From Spisula solida (Eukaryota; Mollusca; Bivalvia; Venerida; Mactridae): a stretch of DNA of 64,000 nt. Numbering within the stretch: the first letter of the stretch is position 1; each line of letters begins with the position of its first letter. This document shows positions 48,490 through 60,724 of this stretch, in pieces. The notes under the pieces were generated by a model, which was given only the letters and a program-made list of their open reading frames with translations, did no database searches and was not told the DNA's origin. The stretch lies in the NCBI GenBank assembly GCA_947247005.1, contig OX365949.1, forward strand, positions 19,967,130 to 20,031,129, given 5' to 3'. The position numbers were made by a program, and so were the translations under genes.

Positions 48490-48740
48490 CTTGTTAGTCC
48501 CCTACCGGTTGGTTTTTGACCGGAGGGGACTATAGGTTTGCCCTCAGTCAGTCATCGTCCGTCAAAAAATCTGGATCCTGACATAACTCAAACAGTTTCC
48601 AAGCTAGGTTTATGAAACTTGGTATGTGGATAGGGGGCAATAAGGGGATAATGCACGTTTGATTCTGACTAAACGTGTGGTTGCTATGGCAACAGAAACA
48701 TTGGAAATGGCTTAAAACCGTAGGGGACTTCTGTATTGCT
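48490..48740. repeat. Interspersed repeat beginning GTCCCCTACCGGTT
   Basis: It contains TTATGAAACTTGGTATGTGG and is bounded by near-inverted GTCCCCTACCGG and GTAGGGGACT. Inverted relatives lie at about 51530-51650 and 53085-53245, the latter ending ACCGGTAGGGGACT. Confidence 0.7.
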
Positions 48741-48879
48741 TGCAATTCTTAATTACTTGTTTTATGCTAGTCATTCGGCTGAGGGAATTCAGCTTGTTGG
48801 AACTAGGTCGTTAACTGAGGCTCTCGTAGGGCAATTAGTTCGTTGATTTAGGTAATTCGGCTGGGGCTTTCAGCTATTT

Positions 48880-49340
48880 CTGAAATATGGTCATCAGTCC
48901 GTTAACAATTGCTTGTGTAGTCAGAAGTCACAATTTTGGCCTAATAATTATGAAACTTGGTCACAATCATCATCTCAACAAAATCTTGTTCAAGTTCGAT
49001 ATTGGGTCATCCAGGGTAAAAAAACTAAGTCAAGTCATAGAAAAACATTGTGTAGTCACTAGGGGTTACAAATTTTGCCTAAACAATATAAGCAAAATCT
49101 AGGTAAAGTTCGATATAGGGTCATCCGGGGTAAAAAATAGGTCTTGTTTATCACATGTTTGACATCGCGGTAGCGAAATAAAGCCATTATATTGCAGAGC
49201 CTCGCATTTTAGCTCACCTGTCACAAAGTGAGCTTTTGTGATCACTCTTCGTCCGTCGACAATTAACTTGTGTAGACACTAGAGGTCACAATTTTGGCCT
49301 AATCTTTATGAAACTAGGTCACAATGATCATCATTAAATA
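48880..49340. repeat. Fragments of the AGGTCA-rich tandem repeat family
   Basis: TATGAAACTTGGTCACAAT, AAGTTCGATA and GGTCATCC(A/G)GGGT phrases occur two to three times. They are related to the ordered array at 51760-52600. Confidence 0.6.
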
Positions 49341-49379
49341 CAAGAGGGCACAAGGTCGCTTACCTGTCTTAGGAATGCA

Positions 49380-49600
49380 TGCAGCCCCCTATGATGACAA
49401 GAGTAATTGTTACCCCTTTGCGGAAAGATTATTCGAGCGAAGTGAGCTCGAAAATAATCATTGTCTATCTGAAAAGCATGGGCAGAGACCCATTCTTTAC
49501 TTGATGTTATTCATTTTTAATCGATTTTGGGCGCGCGAAGCGAGCTAGAATAAAATCAGCATGCTACATGAACTGATTCCGTACTTGCCAATTTTCACTG
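49380..49600. repeat. Free-standing modules of the GAGGGTG element interior
   Basis: ATTATTCGAGCGAAGTGAGC, TTTACTTGATGTTATTCA and GCGCGCGAAGCGAGCTAGAA match interior modules of the elements at 18721 and 43740, but no GAGGGTG ends surround them. Confidence 0.6.
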
Positions 49601-50154
49601 TATTAAGGGACGGATATTGCTTGAAAATCAGCAACTAGTTGGTACATGGGCCGGGGCCATGCTCCCTGAATTGTTTTGAAATCACTAGATCCATCTGGTG
49701 CGATCTGAGGTACCTTTATCGTAACGGAAAGTGGAAGGTTTTATTACAAAACCAAGTCAATCATAGTCCTTGTTAATAAAACTTAATAAAACTATTATTG
49801 CGCATGTTTATCAATATTTATAAACCCGATTATGAGGAGGGATTTATAGCAAGGCTTGAATACGGGCTATAAATAATTCCACTGAATTCACTCTTTTGAG
49901 TATACAAGTTTTCCAACAGCTACCTAATACTATATGTTTATAATAAAAGTTTTTAAAATTATTGTGATCATAGTGCCCTTTAGTGATTACAGTGTTTTTT
50001 TCTATTATTTTACATTATCACCTTTTTGGCTCCGAACTTGACCTTTATTTTGTTGAGATGATCATTGCGCCAAACTTGTGACCACTAGTGACTACACAAG
50101 CAATTTTGGACAAATGCTCACTCGATGGCAGGTGAAGGTTAGCTAAAATACACC

Positions 50155-50726
50155 ACTATTACACGGCATTATGCCCGACACACAACTGAAGATCACTGAA
50201 CAGAAAATGAACTAAGTCCAAGTATTCAAAAAGTCCAAGTCCAATGCGAAATGAAGAAATCTTTTCAGCTGCATTGTTATCACGATGTTTATAGTTACGG
50301 ACGTTTAAGCCATTGTGAGCACAAAATGAACAAGATGTTTGTAAAACACGTATGCCCCCATGGCAGCCCAATAGGCAGAAACTGTGAAGGTTGTAGTGAA
50401 TTTGACCTACTGACCTCAAAGTCAATATGGGTCATCTACTGTTGCTGACCAACCTCCATGTAAAGTTTGAAGATCCTAGGTGAAAGCGTTCTTGAATTAT
50501 TGAACTGAAACCATTTAAAAAGTCAGAAATGGTAAAGGTCACAGTTACCTTGACCCCAAAATCAATAGAGGTCATCTACTGTTGCTAACCAACCTCCATG
50601 TAAAGTTTGAAGATCCTAGGTAAAAGCGTTCTTGAGTTATTGAACGGAAACCATTTTATACGACCAACCGACCGACAGACATGTGCAAAGCAATATACCA
50701 CCCTCATCAAAGATGGGGGGGGGGGG
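50155..50726 (-). repeat. Interspersed TATATTGTTTTGCACATGTC-type repeat
   Basis: Two internal sub-copies of about 150 bp (GTTCTTGAATTATTGAAC, CCAACCTCCATGTAAAGTTT) are followed by a GACCGACAGACATGTGCAAA stretch and a G-run. It is the inverse of 57700-58110 and related to the segment embedded in both GAGGGTG elements. Confidence 0.75.
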
Positions 50727-51759
50727 GGCCATAATTAATGGTTTTGATGTACATTGTTCAGAGGCGAAAAGTACATCTTTAAAAGAATCCTGTCAAACAC
50801 TTTTTACTATTTACTTTTTCGTGAATAAAAGGTCATTCACATCTAGCAAAAAATCATCGCAGCGTCAATTATTTCCTTCCTGCACATATACACGTCAGGG
50901 TTAGTCTTCTATTATAAATTCTGCTAAAACTGTGGCACCAACACGATTTCACTATGTAATTGTATCAAGATGTAACCGTGAACATTGATCTAGTAGAACC
51001 ATATTCAAACTGGGTCTTGACAGATCTTTTTAGATGTCCATTATTTAGCTATATTTAAAATGGACCACTCATGAAACGTTGTTGCCAAGCTGCAATGAAA
51101 TCCAGTATAAAGATAATTTAAAGTCGAACAGAGATGACACCACTCAACTTAACCAGCCGAGCATAGAAAACATACAAGGCACAATGTTAATTGCAAGCAA
51201 ACACCAATACAGAAGTCCCTTACCGGTTTGAAGCCATGACCTTATTTTCAATGTTTCTGTTGACATGGCTACCAAAAGTTTTGATTAAGTGAAGCAATCA
51301 TTATTTGATGCATTTTCACTATTTCCGTATCCGTAGTATCCACAATTGTTGTCAGAATAAAAATATTTAGATGTGCATAATCTTCATATCGGCACCTACC
51401 AAGTTGTTCAATAAACCTATTGAGCTGTAAAACTGTTTCGAGTTATGGCCAAATCACAGATTATGATATATTTTCACTATTTCTGTCCCCATAGCATCCA
51501 CAATTTTTGTCAAAATCGAAATTTGTTTACGCGTGCATAATTGCCTTATTGCCCCCTATTCACATACCAAGTTTCATAAACCTAGCTTGAAAACTGTTCG
51601 AGTTATTTCAGGATCCAGATTTTTGACGAGGGCAAACCTATAGTTAATAGTAATAACAACTACTACTAATAAAAGACCGAAGACATGTTAGTAGTTCCTA
51701 GATGTTGAGGTTGTTCAGTTAGAAAGTTCAAGAGTTGCGCCCGTGAACCGTGCGCCGTC

Positions 51760-52600
51760 AACAATTGGACTATTAACACCATAGGTCACAGTTTTCACTA
51801 CATCTTTATGAAACTTGGTCACAATGTTTTTCTCTATGAAATCTAGGTCAAGTTCGTAACTGGGTCATCTGAGGTCAAAAACTAGGTCACTAGGTCACAT
51901 CAAAGAAAAACCTTGTTAACACTCTAGAGGTCACATTTTTTATATAATCTTAATGAAACTTGGGTCACAATGTGTATCTCTATGCAATCTAGGTCAAGTT
52001 CGCAACTGGGTCACCTGGGGTAAAAAACTAGGTCACCAGGTCACATTGAAGAAAAACCTTGTTAACACTCTAGAGGTCACATTTTTTACATACTCTTTAT
52101 GAAACTTGGTCACAATGTTTGTCCATATGAAATCTAGGCCAAGTTTGTAATTGGGTCATCTGGGGTAAAAAACTAGGTCACTAGACCAAATCAAAGGAAA
52201 CACTTGTTACCACTCTAGAGGTCACATTTTTGGAATGATCTTAATGAAACTTAGCCACAATGTGTATCTTTATGAAATCTAGGTCGAGTTCACATCTTGG
52301 TCACATGGGGTCAAAAACAAGGTCACCAGGTTACACTAAATAAAAACCTTGTTAACACTCTAGAGGTCACATTTTTAACCTAATCTTTATGAAACTTGGT
52401 CACAATGTTTGTCTCTATGAAATCTAGGCCAAGTTTGTAATTGGGTCATCTAGGGTCAAACACTAGGTCACTAGGCTAAATCAAAGAAAACCCTTGTTTA
52501 TACTTTAGAGGTCGCATTTTTACCTCATCTTTATAAAACCAGACCACAAAGTGTGTATTTGTAAAGTCTACATCAAATATTAAGGTCATATCATAACAAA
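51760..52600. repeat. ~147-bp tandem array, 6 copies, AGGTCA-rich
   Basis: Units begin with (CTCTAG)AGGTCACAT near 51770, 51921, 52070, 52212, 52359 and 52503. Each has TATGAAACTTGGTCACAAT and a CTAGGTCACTAGGTCA-like stretch. Divergence between copies is moderate. Confidence 0.88.
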
Positions 52601-53279
52601 TACTGATTCTACCTAAACTGCCTGGCATCAGATGAGCGCTTTAGGGCCAATGGCCCTCTTGTTTATGTCTTAATCCCAACCCAGGAGACTATGCTTACTG
52701 TCTAAATCCCCACAGTTGGGCATAGTTTTTCATGCGGGTACCTGAATAAAAACACTAATAAAAGTATCACTGTCGTCTTTCGCCGTGTCGACATTTCCGG
52801 ACGAAAGTCTATTCTCCGGGACTCGGAGTCGATAAGGTCGTCTTATTCCCGCCTGTCGGGAAGATTCGACTAATGCCCCCCCCCCCCCCGGGCGGGCATA
52901 ATATTGACTGGTGCATATACGCCGGGTGTTGACGCATATTATTTTATGCGTGTGCGACCGCCTTATAAATATATATCTCATATACGAATAAAGGGAAATA
53001 ACGCTACATTGTAGTGGTCTTTGATTTCAACGTAATAAACACACATAAACAAAGATATGGAGAAAGTCGGAATCAAAATATGGACGTGCATTATCCCCGT
53101 ATTGTCCCCTATCCACATACCAAGTTTCATAAACCTAGCTTGGAAACTGTTTGAGTTGTGTCGGGATCCAGAGTTTTTGACGGACTGACTGACGGACGGA
53201 GGTCAAACCTATAGCCCCCGGTCAAGAACCGGTAGGGGACTAAAATGATAGTTTAAAAAGCTAAAATAAATGCTTATTA

Positions 53280-53960
53280 CATGAAGATGGTTGAGGAGCA
53301 TGGTTTGGTTGTCTCTAAAACATGTGATAGAAGTTACCAAGTCGCAACAGACTATCTTTGATACTTCTCTTGAAGTTTGCTCTTCAAGGTCCAACATGGC
53401 AGCATTTCTCTTGAAGTTTGCTCTTCAAGGTCCAACATGGCAGCATCCATATCCTTTAAGATGTTTGAAACTAAGTCAAATTTCTTTCTTCTAATATCCG
53501 ATCCAGTTTTCTGTTGATTGTCATACAGTCATTTTGATTAAGTACACATTTCAGCATCCACAACATCAATCAAATTCAATGGTAGGTATTCATCAATTAT
53601 GGTTTTCACGGGAGCACGCCGTCCTCTTTCTAAAAGGTATATTTTTCCATAGCCTCCAGAATGTTATGAAGATCTTTTTGTGGATTTTTCATTTCTGTCT
53701 CCAATTCTTTGAGTGTTTTTTTCCATGATCTTCTTCTCCACGAGGAATGTTAGAAAAGGCATTTTGCCCTGAGGGAAAACTTTTCCTTTTGAGATGTTTT
53801 CCCATTATTTTGACTCCCATTAATTTCACTTATTTGTCTCCGTATCCTAAATTTCACCACTTGCGCATTCAACTTTCTCCTAGAAATATTCAATTTATCT
53901 CGGAAGAGATAAAACCTAACCATCGTCCCTACTGCCAATTTTCTAACTCAGATACGGATG
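53280..53960 (-). other. Possible decayed coding sequence, unidentified
   Basis: On the minus strand, protein-like phrases (RRAPVKTIIDEYLP, DIRRKKFDLVSNILKDMD, LDLEEQTSREVSKIV) appear in shifting frames between about 53650 and 53340. A 40-bp segment with CTTGAAGTTTGCTCTTCAAG is tandemly duplicated at 53368-53447. I do not recognise a family. It may be an old mobile-element or gene relic. Confidence 0.3.
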
Positions 53961-55650
53961 ACTGCCAATAAGACATTGGTGATATCAAAGAAACTAGGGC
54001 AATGCGAGTATTTAAAGCCCACATAAGCTATAAACGGCTGTTTTCAAAAAGCAATAACTTGGTAACCTATTTGAAGAGCCGTGGATTTTGAGCACTTTAG
54101 TAGAGTCCCAAAGGTGGAAAATACCGTAAGACGGAAGAAAACGAAATACAACCTCCAGTTTGTTTGTTCACTAAATAATGAATTCTAAACAAAAAAATGC
54201 ACAATTTATAATCTAAGGGAAGAAACTGGCAAAATTAGTCATACATGCATTTTACTTGAATGTGATTTTTGGCATACGAATTCGACAGATACATTTAACA
54301 TTCTGTCGTCAAATATTGGTTATTTGTGAAAAATATCCCAATTCCTTGTAATTAATTTACTGGATGATCGGAAAAAGGTCTTGGGAGAAATAATGTGGTT
54401 TAAAAAATTTCATCCACAATTATGCCGTTGGTTTTGTGTGTGAGACGCGGGTGAATTGTGAATTACCTTGCTGGAAATTCCTTCACTGTTTCTGGTTGAT
54501 ATACACTACGTTCCATAATTTTGTGGGTATTACCATCTAGGTACCAAAGAATATTGGTGACATTCCCTATGTGTTTACGAACATCTTGCTGAAGCATACC
54601 ACTTGGGAAAAAAACACTCCAACATTCCAATGTCTGGCTACCTGATTAAATAATTTGTCTTTGGCATTTTTCAGCGTTAGCTGTCTAGCTTGGATTTTGA
54701 CCTACTTTAACAACCAATGAAATGTTTATAAATATCTCCGGGGTGAATCAAATGCAAACTTTTGATTCCATATATTATTGTATTCTTTTCACAAAAGGTT
54801 ATGTCCGATTTTAAATTATTGCATTTTTCTCTTGTGCTAAACGTTTAGTACTTTACTCGCCTGTCTGCTATACCATACTTTATTTCTGTGGTGTACAAGA
54901 CAATATTACAGTGTTGAACCTTATGTGACCTGTTGCTACTCCAGTCAGAAGGAGAAGCTAGCAACTATCCCAAAATTAAGTATACGTCATCAGTACATTC
55001 TGCTAGTACAGGTTATCTCATGACCTGTTCTATAAATAGTGTGGATACTCCTTGGTTATCTGAAGGTCGGCCAAGCAATGTAAACCAGGGCTGTTTAGTG
55101 TTAAAAGTACCATTGTTTTGAATTGGTTTTAAACTTCTAAACACAAAATAAAATGCAAAACATTAGTTTGTTAGAAAAAAGTTTGGTCATATGAATACTC
55201 TGATCGTCGCCTCCACTGAAGTGGAGGCTACTACTGGAATGCTTTTTCGTTTTACTGAATGTATAATTAACATTAGTTTGTATATTGTAAAACAACATTC
55301 ATAATAAGCAATATCTGTGACCATGTTTGTATCCTAATAGAATCTAATAAGCTTTCATTAAACTTCTTGACATCAATAGATCATGTACTTCAAAAACCAA
55401 CAGAAAACATAGTATGGGAAAATGCATGTTTCTAGAGAAAAATGCACAAATGTCATGGACCATTCTTTATTTCGTATATTAAGTGTGCAGTCAATTTAAT
55501 TGTAAATTAATTGAAACAATACATGTAACAATCGCAGACTGTCATTAAACTCAACGCTGTATATCTTTTTAAAGATATTTCTTGTTTCGTCTACTTCTTT
55601 CACTTTTTGTTTGTGATGTGTGTTCATCAACAAGCTGAATGCATTTGTTG
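53961..55650. other. No recognisable gene; one short hairpin
   Basis: No convincing ORF or terminal repeats were seen. A perfect small hairpin, GCCTCCACT-GA-AGTGGAGGC, is at about 55211-55230. Confidence 0.5.
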
Positions 55651-55656
55651 CATTGT

Positions 55657-57672
55657 TATGGAACGCCATAGCTGTCTTTTGTTGACGCTTGTCATGTTAA
55701 ATTGTTATAGTATCATTTGAACATGTCTATACGACATGTTAAATTGTTACAACAACGTCTTAAATTGTCGATAGGGCATGTGAACTTCTCAGTGCAACAT
55801 TATTATATGTCAAGTCACACTGTTAAACTGTCCTAGTATCTTGTGAACATGTCTGTATGCCATGTTCAATTGTTAAACTAGCATCTTATCATGTTCATTC
55901 GGCATGTGAACTTCTCAACAGAACGTGTAATACTGTTAAACGACAGTGATTAATTGTTAAAAATCATTTGAAGATGTCTATAAGCCATGTTAAATTGTCA
56001 AAATATCTTCTTATCATGTCCAATAACCATGTGAACTTCTCAACAGAACGTGTTATATTGTTAAACAACAGTGGTAAATTGTTAAAATATCATTTGAAGA
56101 TGTCTATACGACATGTCAAATTGTTAAAATAGCTTCTTATCATGTCCAATAACCATGTGAACTTCTTTATAGAACGTGTTATATTGTTTAACAACAGTGG
56201 TAAATTGTTAAAATATCATTTGAAAATGTCTACATGCCATGCTATAGTGTTAAAACGACATTTTAACATGTCAACGAGGCATGTGGACTTCTTAATAGAC
56301 AGTGTTGTTGTTGTTCAAATTTGTATGACGTCATCAATATCGTAAGTTCCTCCCGCGTGCATATTGAACAAAGATGGCGGAAATTGTTCAATATGCACGC
56401 GGGAGGAACTTACGTTATTGATGACGTCATACAAATTTGAACAACAACAACACTGTCTATTAAGAAGTTAACATGCCTCGTCGACAAGTTAAAATATCGT
56501 TTTAACACTATAACATGTCGTATAGACATCTTCAAATGATAGTTTAACAGTTTACCACTGTTGTTTAACAATATAACACGTTCTATTAAGAAGTTCACAT
56601 GCTGAATGGACATGATAAGAAGCTATTTCAACAACTTAACATGGCTTATAGACATCTTCAAATGATATTTTAACAATTTACCACTGTTGTCTAACATTAT
56701 AACACGTTCTATTAAGAAGTACACATGGTTACTGGACATGATAAGAAGCTATTTTAACAATTTAACATGTCATATAGACATCTTCCAATGATATTTTAAC
56801 AATTTACCACTGTTGTCTAACAATATAACACGTTCTATTAAGAAGTTCACATGGTTATTGGACATGATAAGAAGCTATTTTAACAATTTAACATGTCATA
56901 TAGACATCTTCAAATGATATTTTAACAATTTACCACTGTTGTATGACAGTATAACTCGTTCTGTTGAGAAGTTCAAATGGTTTTTGGACATGATAAGAAG
57001 CTGTTTTAACAATTTAACATGGCATATAGACATGTTCACATGATATTTGGACAGTTTAACAGTGTGACTTGACATACAATAATGTTGCACTGAGAAGTTC
57101 ACATGCCCTACCGACAATATAAGACGTTGCTGTAACAATTTAACATGTCGTATAGACATGTTCAAATGATATTTAAACCATTTACCACTGCCGTTTAACA
57201 GTATAACACGATGTGTTGAGAGGTTCGCATGCTCATTCGACATTGTAAGACGTTGTTTTAACAATTCAACAACGCATACAAACATATTCAAATGATAGTT
57301 TAACAATTCATCATTGTAGTTAAAGTCTAACATGATAATACGAAGCTTTGAGAAGTTAACACGATCTTCTGACATTATCAAGCGTTTTTTCAACAACTTA
57401 ACATGTAACGTAGACATATAGAAATGGTGATTTGACAATTTATCGATGTGGTTTAACAGTATAACACGATGACTTGAGATATTATTGTATTCTTTTAACA
57501 ATTTAAGACGTTGTTTTAACAATATAACAGGGCAAGTTGACATATTCAGATGATAGTTTGACAAGTCAACAATGTGGTTTGACATATTAACACATTGTAC
57601 TAAGAAGTTCAAATGTCCTACCAACAAGTCAACATGACAAGCGTCAACAAAAGACAGCTATGGCGTTCCATA
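55657..57672. mobile_element. 2.0-kb foldback element with subrepeat-built inverted arms
   Basis: The outer ends TATGGAACGCCATAGCTGTC and its inverse are flanked by CATTGT on both sides (55651-55656, 57673-57678). The left arm is about 700 bp and the right about 1270 bp. Both consist of degenerate 42-bp subrepeats arranged as about 126-bp triplets (CATGT-, TTAAATTGTTA-, AACTTCTCA-type phrases). They meet at a near-perfect palindrome at 56325-56440 around a short loop holding AAGATGGCGG. Open frames in the arms follow the 42-bp register and are not regarded as genes. No transposase. Confidence 0.87.
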
Positions 57673-57699
57673 CATTGTCTTCGTTCGTATTGTTATTAA

Positions 57700-58110
57700 G
57701 TTCCCATCTTTGATGAGGGGGTATATTGCTTTGCACATGTCTGTCGGTCGGTAGGTCTGTCGGTCGGTCGTATAAAATGGTTTCCGTTCAATAACTCAAG
57801 AACGCTTTGACCTAGGATCTTTCAACTTTACATGTAGGTTGATCATCAACAGTAGATGACCCCTATTGATTTTGAGGTCAGTGGGTTAAAGGTCACTGTG
57901 ACCTTTACCATTTCTGACTGTTTAAATGGTTTCCGTTCAATAACTCAAGAATGCTTTGACCTAGAATCTTCAAACTTGATATGGTTATTTGTCATCAACA
58001 GCAGATGACCCCTATTTATTTTGAGGTCAGTAGGTCAAGGTCCCAGTGACTGACCTTTACCATTTCTGACTATTGGGCTGCCATGGGGACATATGTGTTT
58101 TAAAAAAAAT
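57700..58110 (+). repeat. Interspersed TATATTGCTTTGCACATGTC-type repeat
   Basis: CATCTTTGATGAGGGGGTAT, a GTCGGTCGG-rich stretch, then two sub-copies with GTTCAATAACTCAAGAA. It is the inverse of 50155-50726 and begins just after the foldback element. It contains a perfect AGGTCA-CTG-TGACCT palindrome at 57890-57904. Confidence 0.75.
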
Positions 58111-59819
58111 ATCTTGTTTAAATCAGTCTTATTGTGCTGAACGCGCTCTGTAAAATTCAAAACTCGTATGTGTTGATCAAATTCTAATACGGTTGAAATC
58201 TCATCGTCTTTGTGTATGGTATAAGGGTTTGGCTCGTTTTCACGGGCGGACGCTTCGCACGGCACTAATCCAATTGTGGCGATGTTTTTATTATACGCTT
58301 TTTACTAGTGTCCTCGTGAAACAAGCATCACTTTTTACAATCACAGAAACACAAAATGCATGCAGCGCGTCCGCCATGTTTGACGATGGTGTTCCCCTTC
58401 AGCCTTTAATAATCAATATTTGCGCTGAAATTCCAGGAACCAGCGAGCAACTTCTTATCATCTTAAACGACTGCAACCCAGTCATCATGTTTTATCACAT
58501 ATAGTTTATTTGACGCATCTGACTCATTTTCTTTAGCCTCACCCTTGTTACCCTGATAAAACAACATGATTGGATATTCCCAACATGATTGAAAAATGGC
58601 CGACATGAAAAATGTGATAAGTGCATTGTTTTTGCAATATTTTCCATATAAACTATCCAGATTGTTTATTTCAATATTACATAATCAACATATGAAGACA
58701 ATGTACTATTTGCACTAAACAATTTGCATATAGGTAATATTTTTCACTATGTAAAGCCTTAAAGAATGTGTGGATTTTGCATTTGAGAATGAGTTTTGTA
58801 CTTAAAAACGTTGTAAAACTCATTTATTGGACTCTATGTAATGAATATCATTTGGGAATTATCGGCAGTTGTATAAACTATGATTTTGACGTTTCAATTT
58901 TTTAAAATCTTAGATAAATTAACGCTCACCAACAATAATTCAAACATGTGTAGTATTTTTTGGATACTGACCGACGTGATTGTTAAATTTATTAGGATAC
59001 TGGCCAACATGATTGTGGATAAAAACCAACATTACAAATTGAAATCTTGCTAATGGGATTCTCAAGGTACAAATAATTGTACATTAAAGAAGTGTGTTCA
59101 TGAATTGTGGTAGCAGGTTTATGAGCATACCCGATGTAAGGCATTTCACACCCAGTCTATAGCACGTGCTTTTAGGACATTTAATAATCAAAGCACTAAG
59201 AGTGCTGATGGGAGGCGATCTGGTTGCTGCTATTAAAGCTTAAACGACTTTACACGTTTAATGTTCGTTTTCTTACTGCCGATCTTGTCTTGAATGTCAA
59301 AATAGGCATATGTGACTATATAGGCATCTAGGGTATCTAAATAATTGTAAAAAGTGGCATATTGATTTATATGTAATACGTGTATTGAATGCGTATATCA
59401 AAAGTGGCTTTAAAATAATACTGCGCGCGCCTATTTATCAGATTCTACAGTACCGTCTTGTAATCACTTCCATCACAGCGTTAGAAATCTCTAGAAAGCG
59501 GCTAGTATAGCCACACCATATGATAACATAACGATATACGATTTATTGATAAAACCATCACGTGACCCTGGTCTGAAGTTTCTAAAAATAGCTATACGGC
59601 TGGGACATTTGATGAACACTTCATTTTCATATTACGAAACAAGTTCGATATCTCCCCGCTGAGTGATTATCTGCAAAAATATCGATTCAATGAACAGTTT
59701 CACAATAATTATTGGGAATGTTGACAGTTTCTGGAACTACTTGAATGCGGATTCACATAGCAGCCTAAAGGCGGTCCAGGTTGCATTAAGAAATGGGCAA
59801 TGGTAGTATAGAGAGGCTT

Positions 59820-60420
59820 ACGCCTACCAAAAATGGGTACAAATGTTCACCACATCAAGACGATGTGTCATGCACAAAACCCAGGTCCCTAGCTGAAAGG
59901 TCAAGGTCACACTTAGAGGTCAAAGGTTAAAAAGCTCAAATAGGCATGTGATTCGTGTCCGCTCTGTAATTTTGTCATCTCCTATTGGATATTTTATAAT
60001 ATTTGGTACAAATGTTCACCATATTAAGGTGGTGTGCCATGTGCAAGACCCAGGTCCCTAACTTAAAGGGCAAGGTCACACTTAGAGATCAAAAGTTAAA
60101 ATTCTCAAATAGTCATGTGATTCATGTCAGATCTGTAACTATGTCATTTCTTATTTTATATTTATTACTTGCCACAAATGTTCACATCATCAAGACGAGG
60201 TGACATGCGCAAAACCCAGGTCCCTAACGCAAAGGTCAAGGTCATACTAAGAGATTAAAAGTTAAAAGGCACAAGTATACGCTTCTGGTCTGCTTTGTTT
60301 TTTTGTTATTTCGTTCTGGATTTTAAAATTACTTGGTTACATTCGCATTTACACCCTGACTCAAATGTAAAGGTCACATTTACAGACCCAGCTCTTGTCT
60401 GCTGTTCAATGTCACATTTT
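59820..60420. repeat. ~170-bp tandem repeat, 3-4 copies
   Basis: Units carry ACAAATGTTCACCA, (A/G)AAACCCAGGTCCCTA and AAAGGTCAAGGTCACACTTA near 59840-59920, 60007-60090 and 60175-60255, with a partial fourth. It sits inside the 4-kb TIR element. Confidence 0.85.
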
Positions 60421-60724
60421 AGCAATTACAAACTTGTTTCAAGTTATTCCATTTGCATAGCTTTATACTTAGATGTCTGATGACAGCTTTTAGCGGGGGC
60501 ATCCGTGTCCTGTTGGCATATTTTTAGTTAAATACTTTTTTCTGCTATATGTTGGTAAAATTCATAATAAGTCAAGACAGGTAAATTTAACACATGTATC
60601 TAAATGTGCAAAATTCACCGGGAATAGGTACAGTGAATTATGGGGACCAGGCTAAACGCTGTGAGCATGTCTTGAATGGTGCCAAATTGTATTTCTAATT
60701 TAAAAAAGAGGACATAATTTCAAC

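Noticed and set aside
52860..52895. Poly-C run as a functional element
   Set aside because: Homopolymer runs (also near 41860, 50716 and 23560) are common and prone to sequencing error; no paired feature supports a function.
54933..55121. 62-codon plus-strand frame with protein-like composition
   Set aside because: No family recognised, no acceptor or donor pairing and no neighbouring exons.
56896..57627. 243-codon open frame on the minus strand
   Set aside because: It lies wholly in the foldback arm and tracks the 42-bp subrepeat register; the inverted arm gives a matching frame on the other strand. Openness is explained by a stop-free unit whose length is divisible by 3.
58193..58504. 103-codon plus-strand frame
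   Set aside because: No recognisable domain, no splice context and no compositional support; probably chance.
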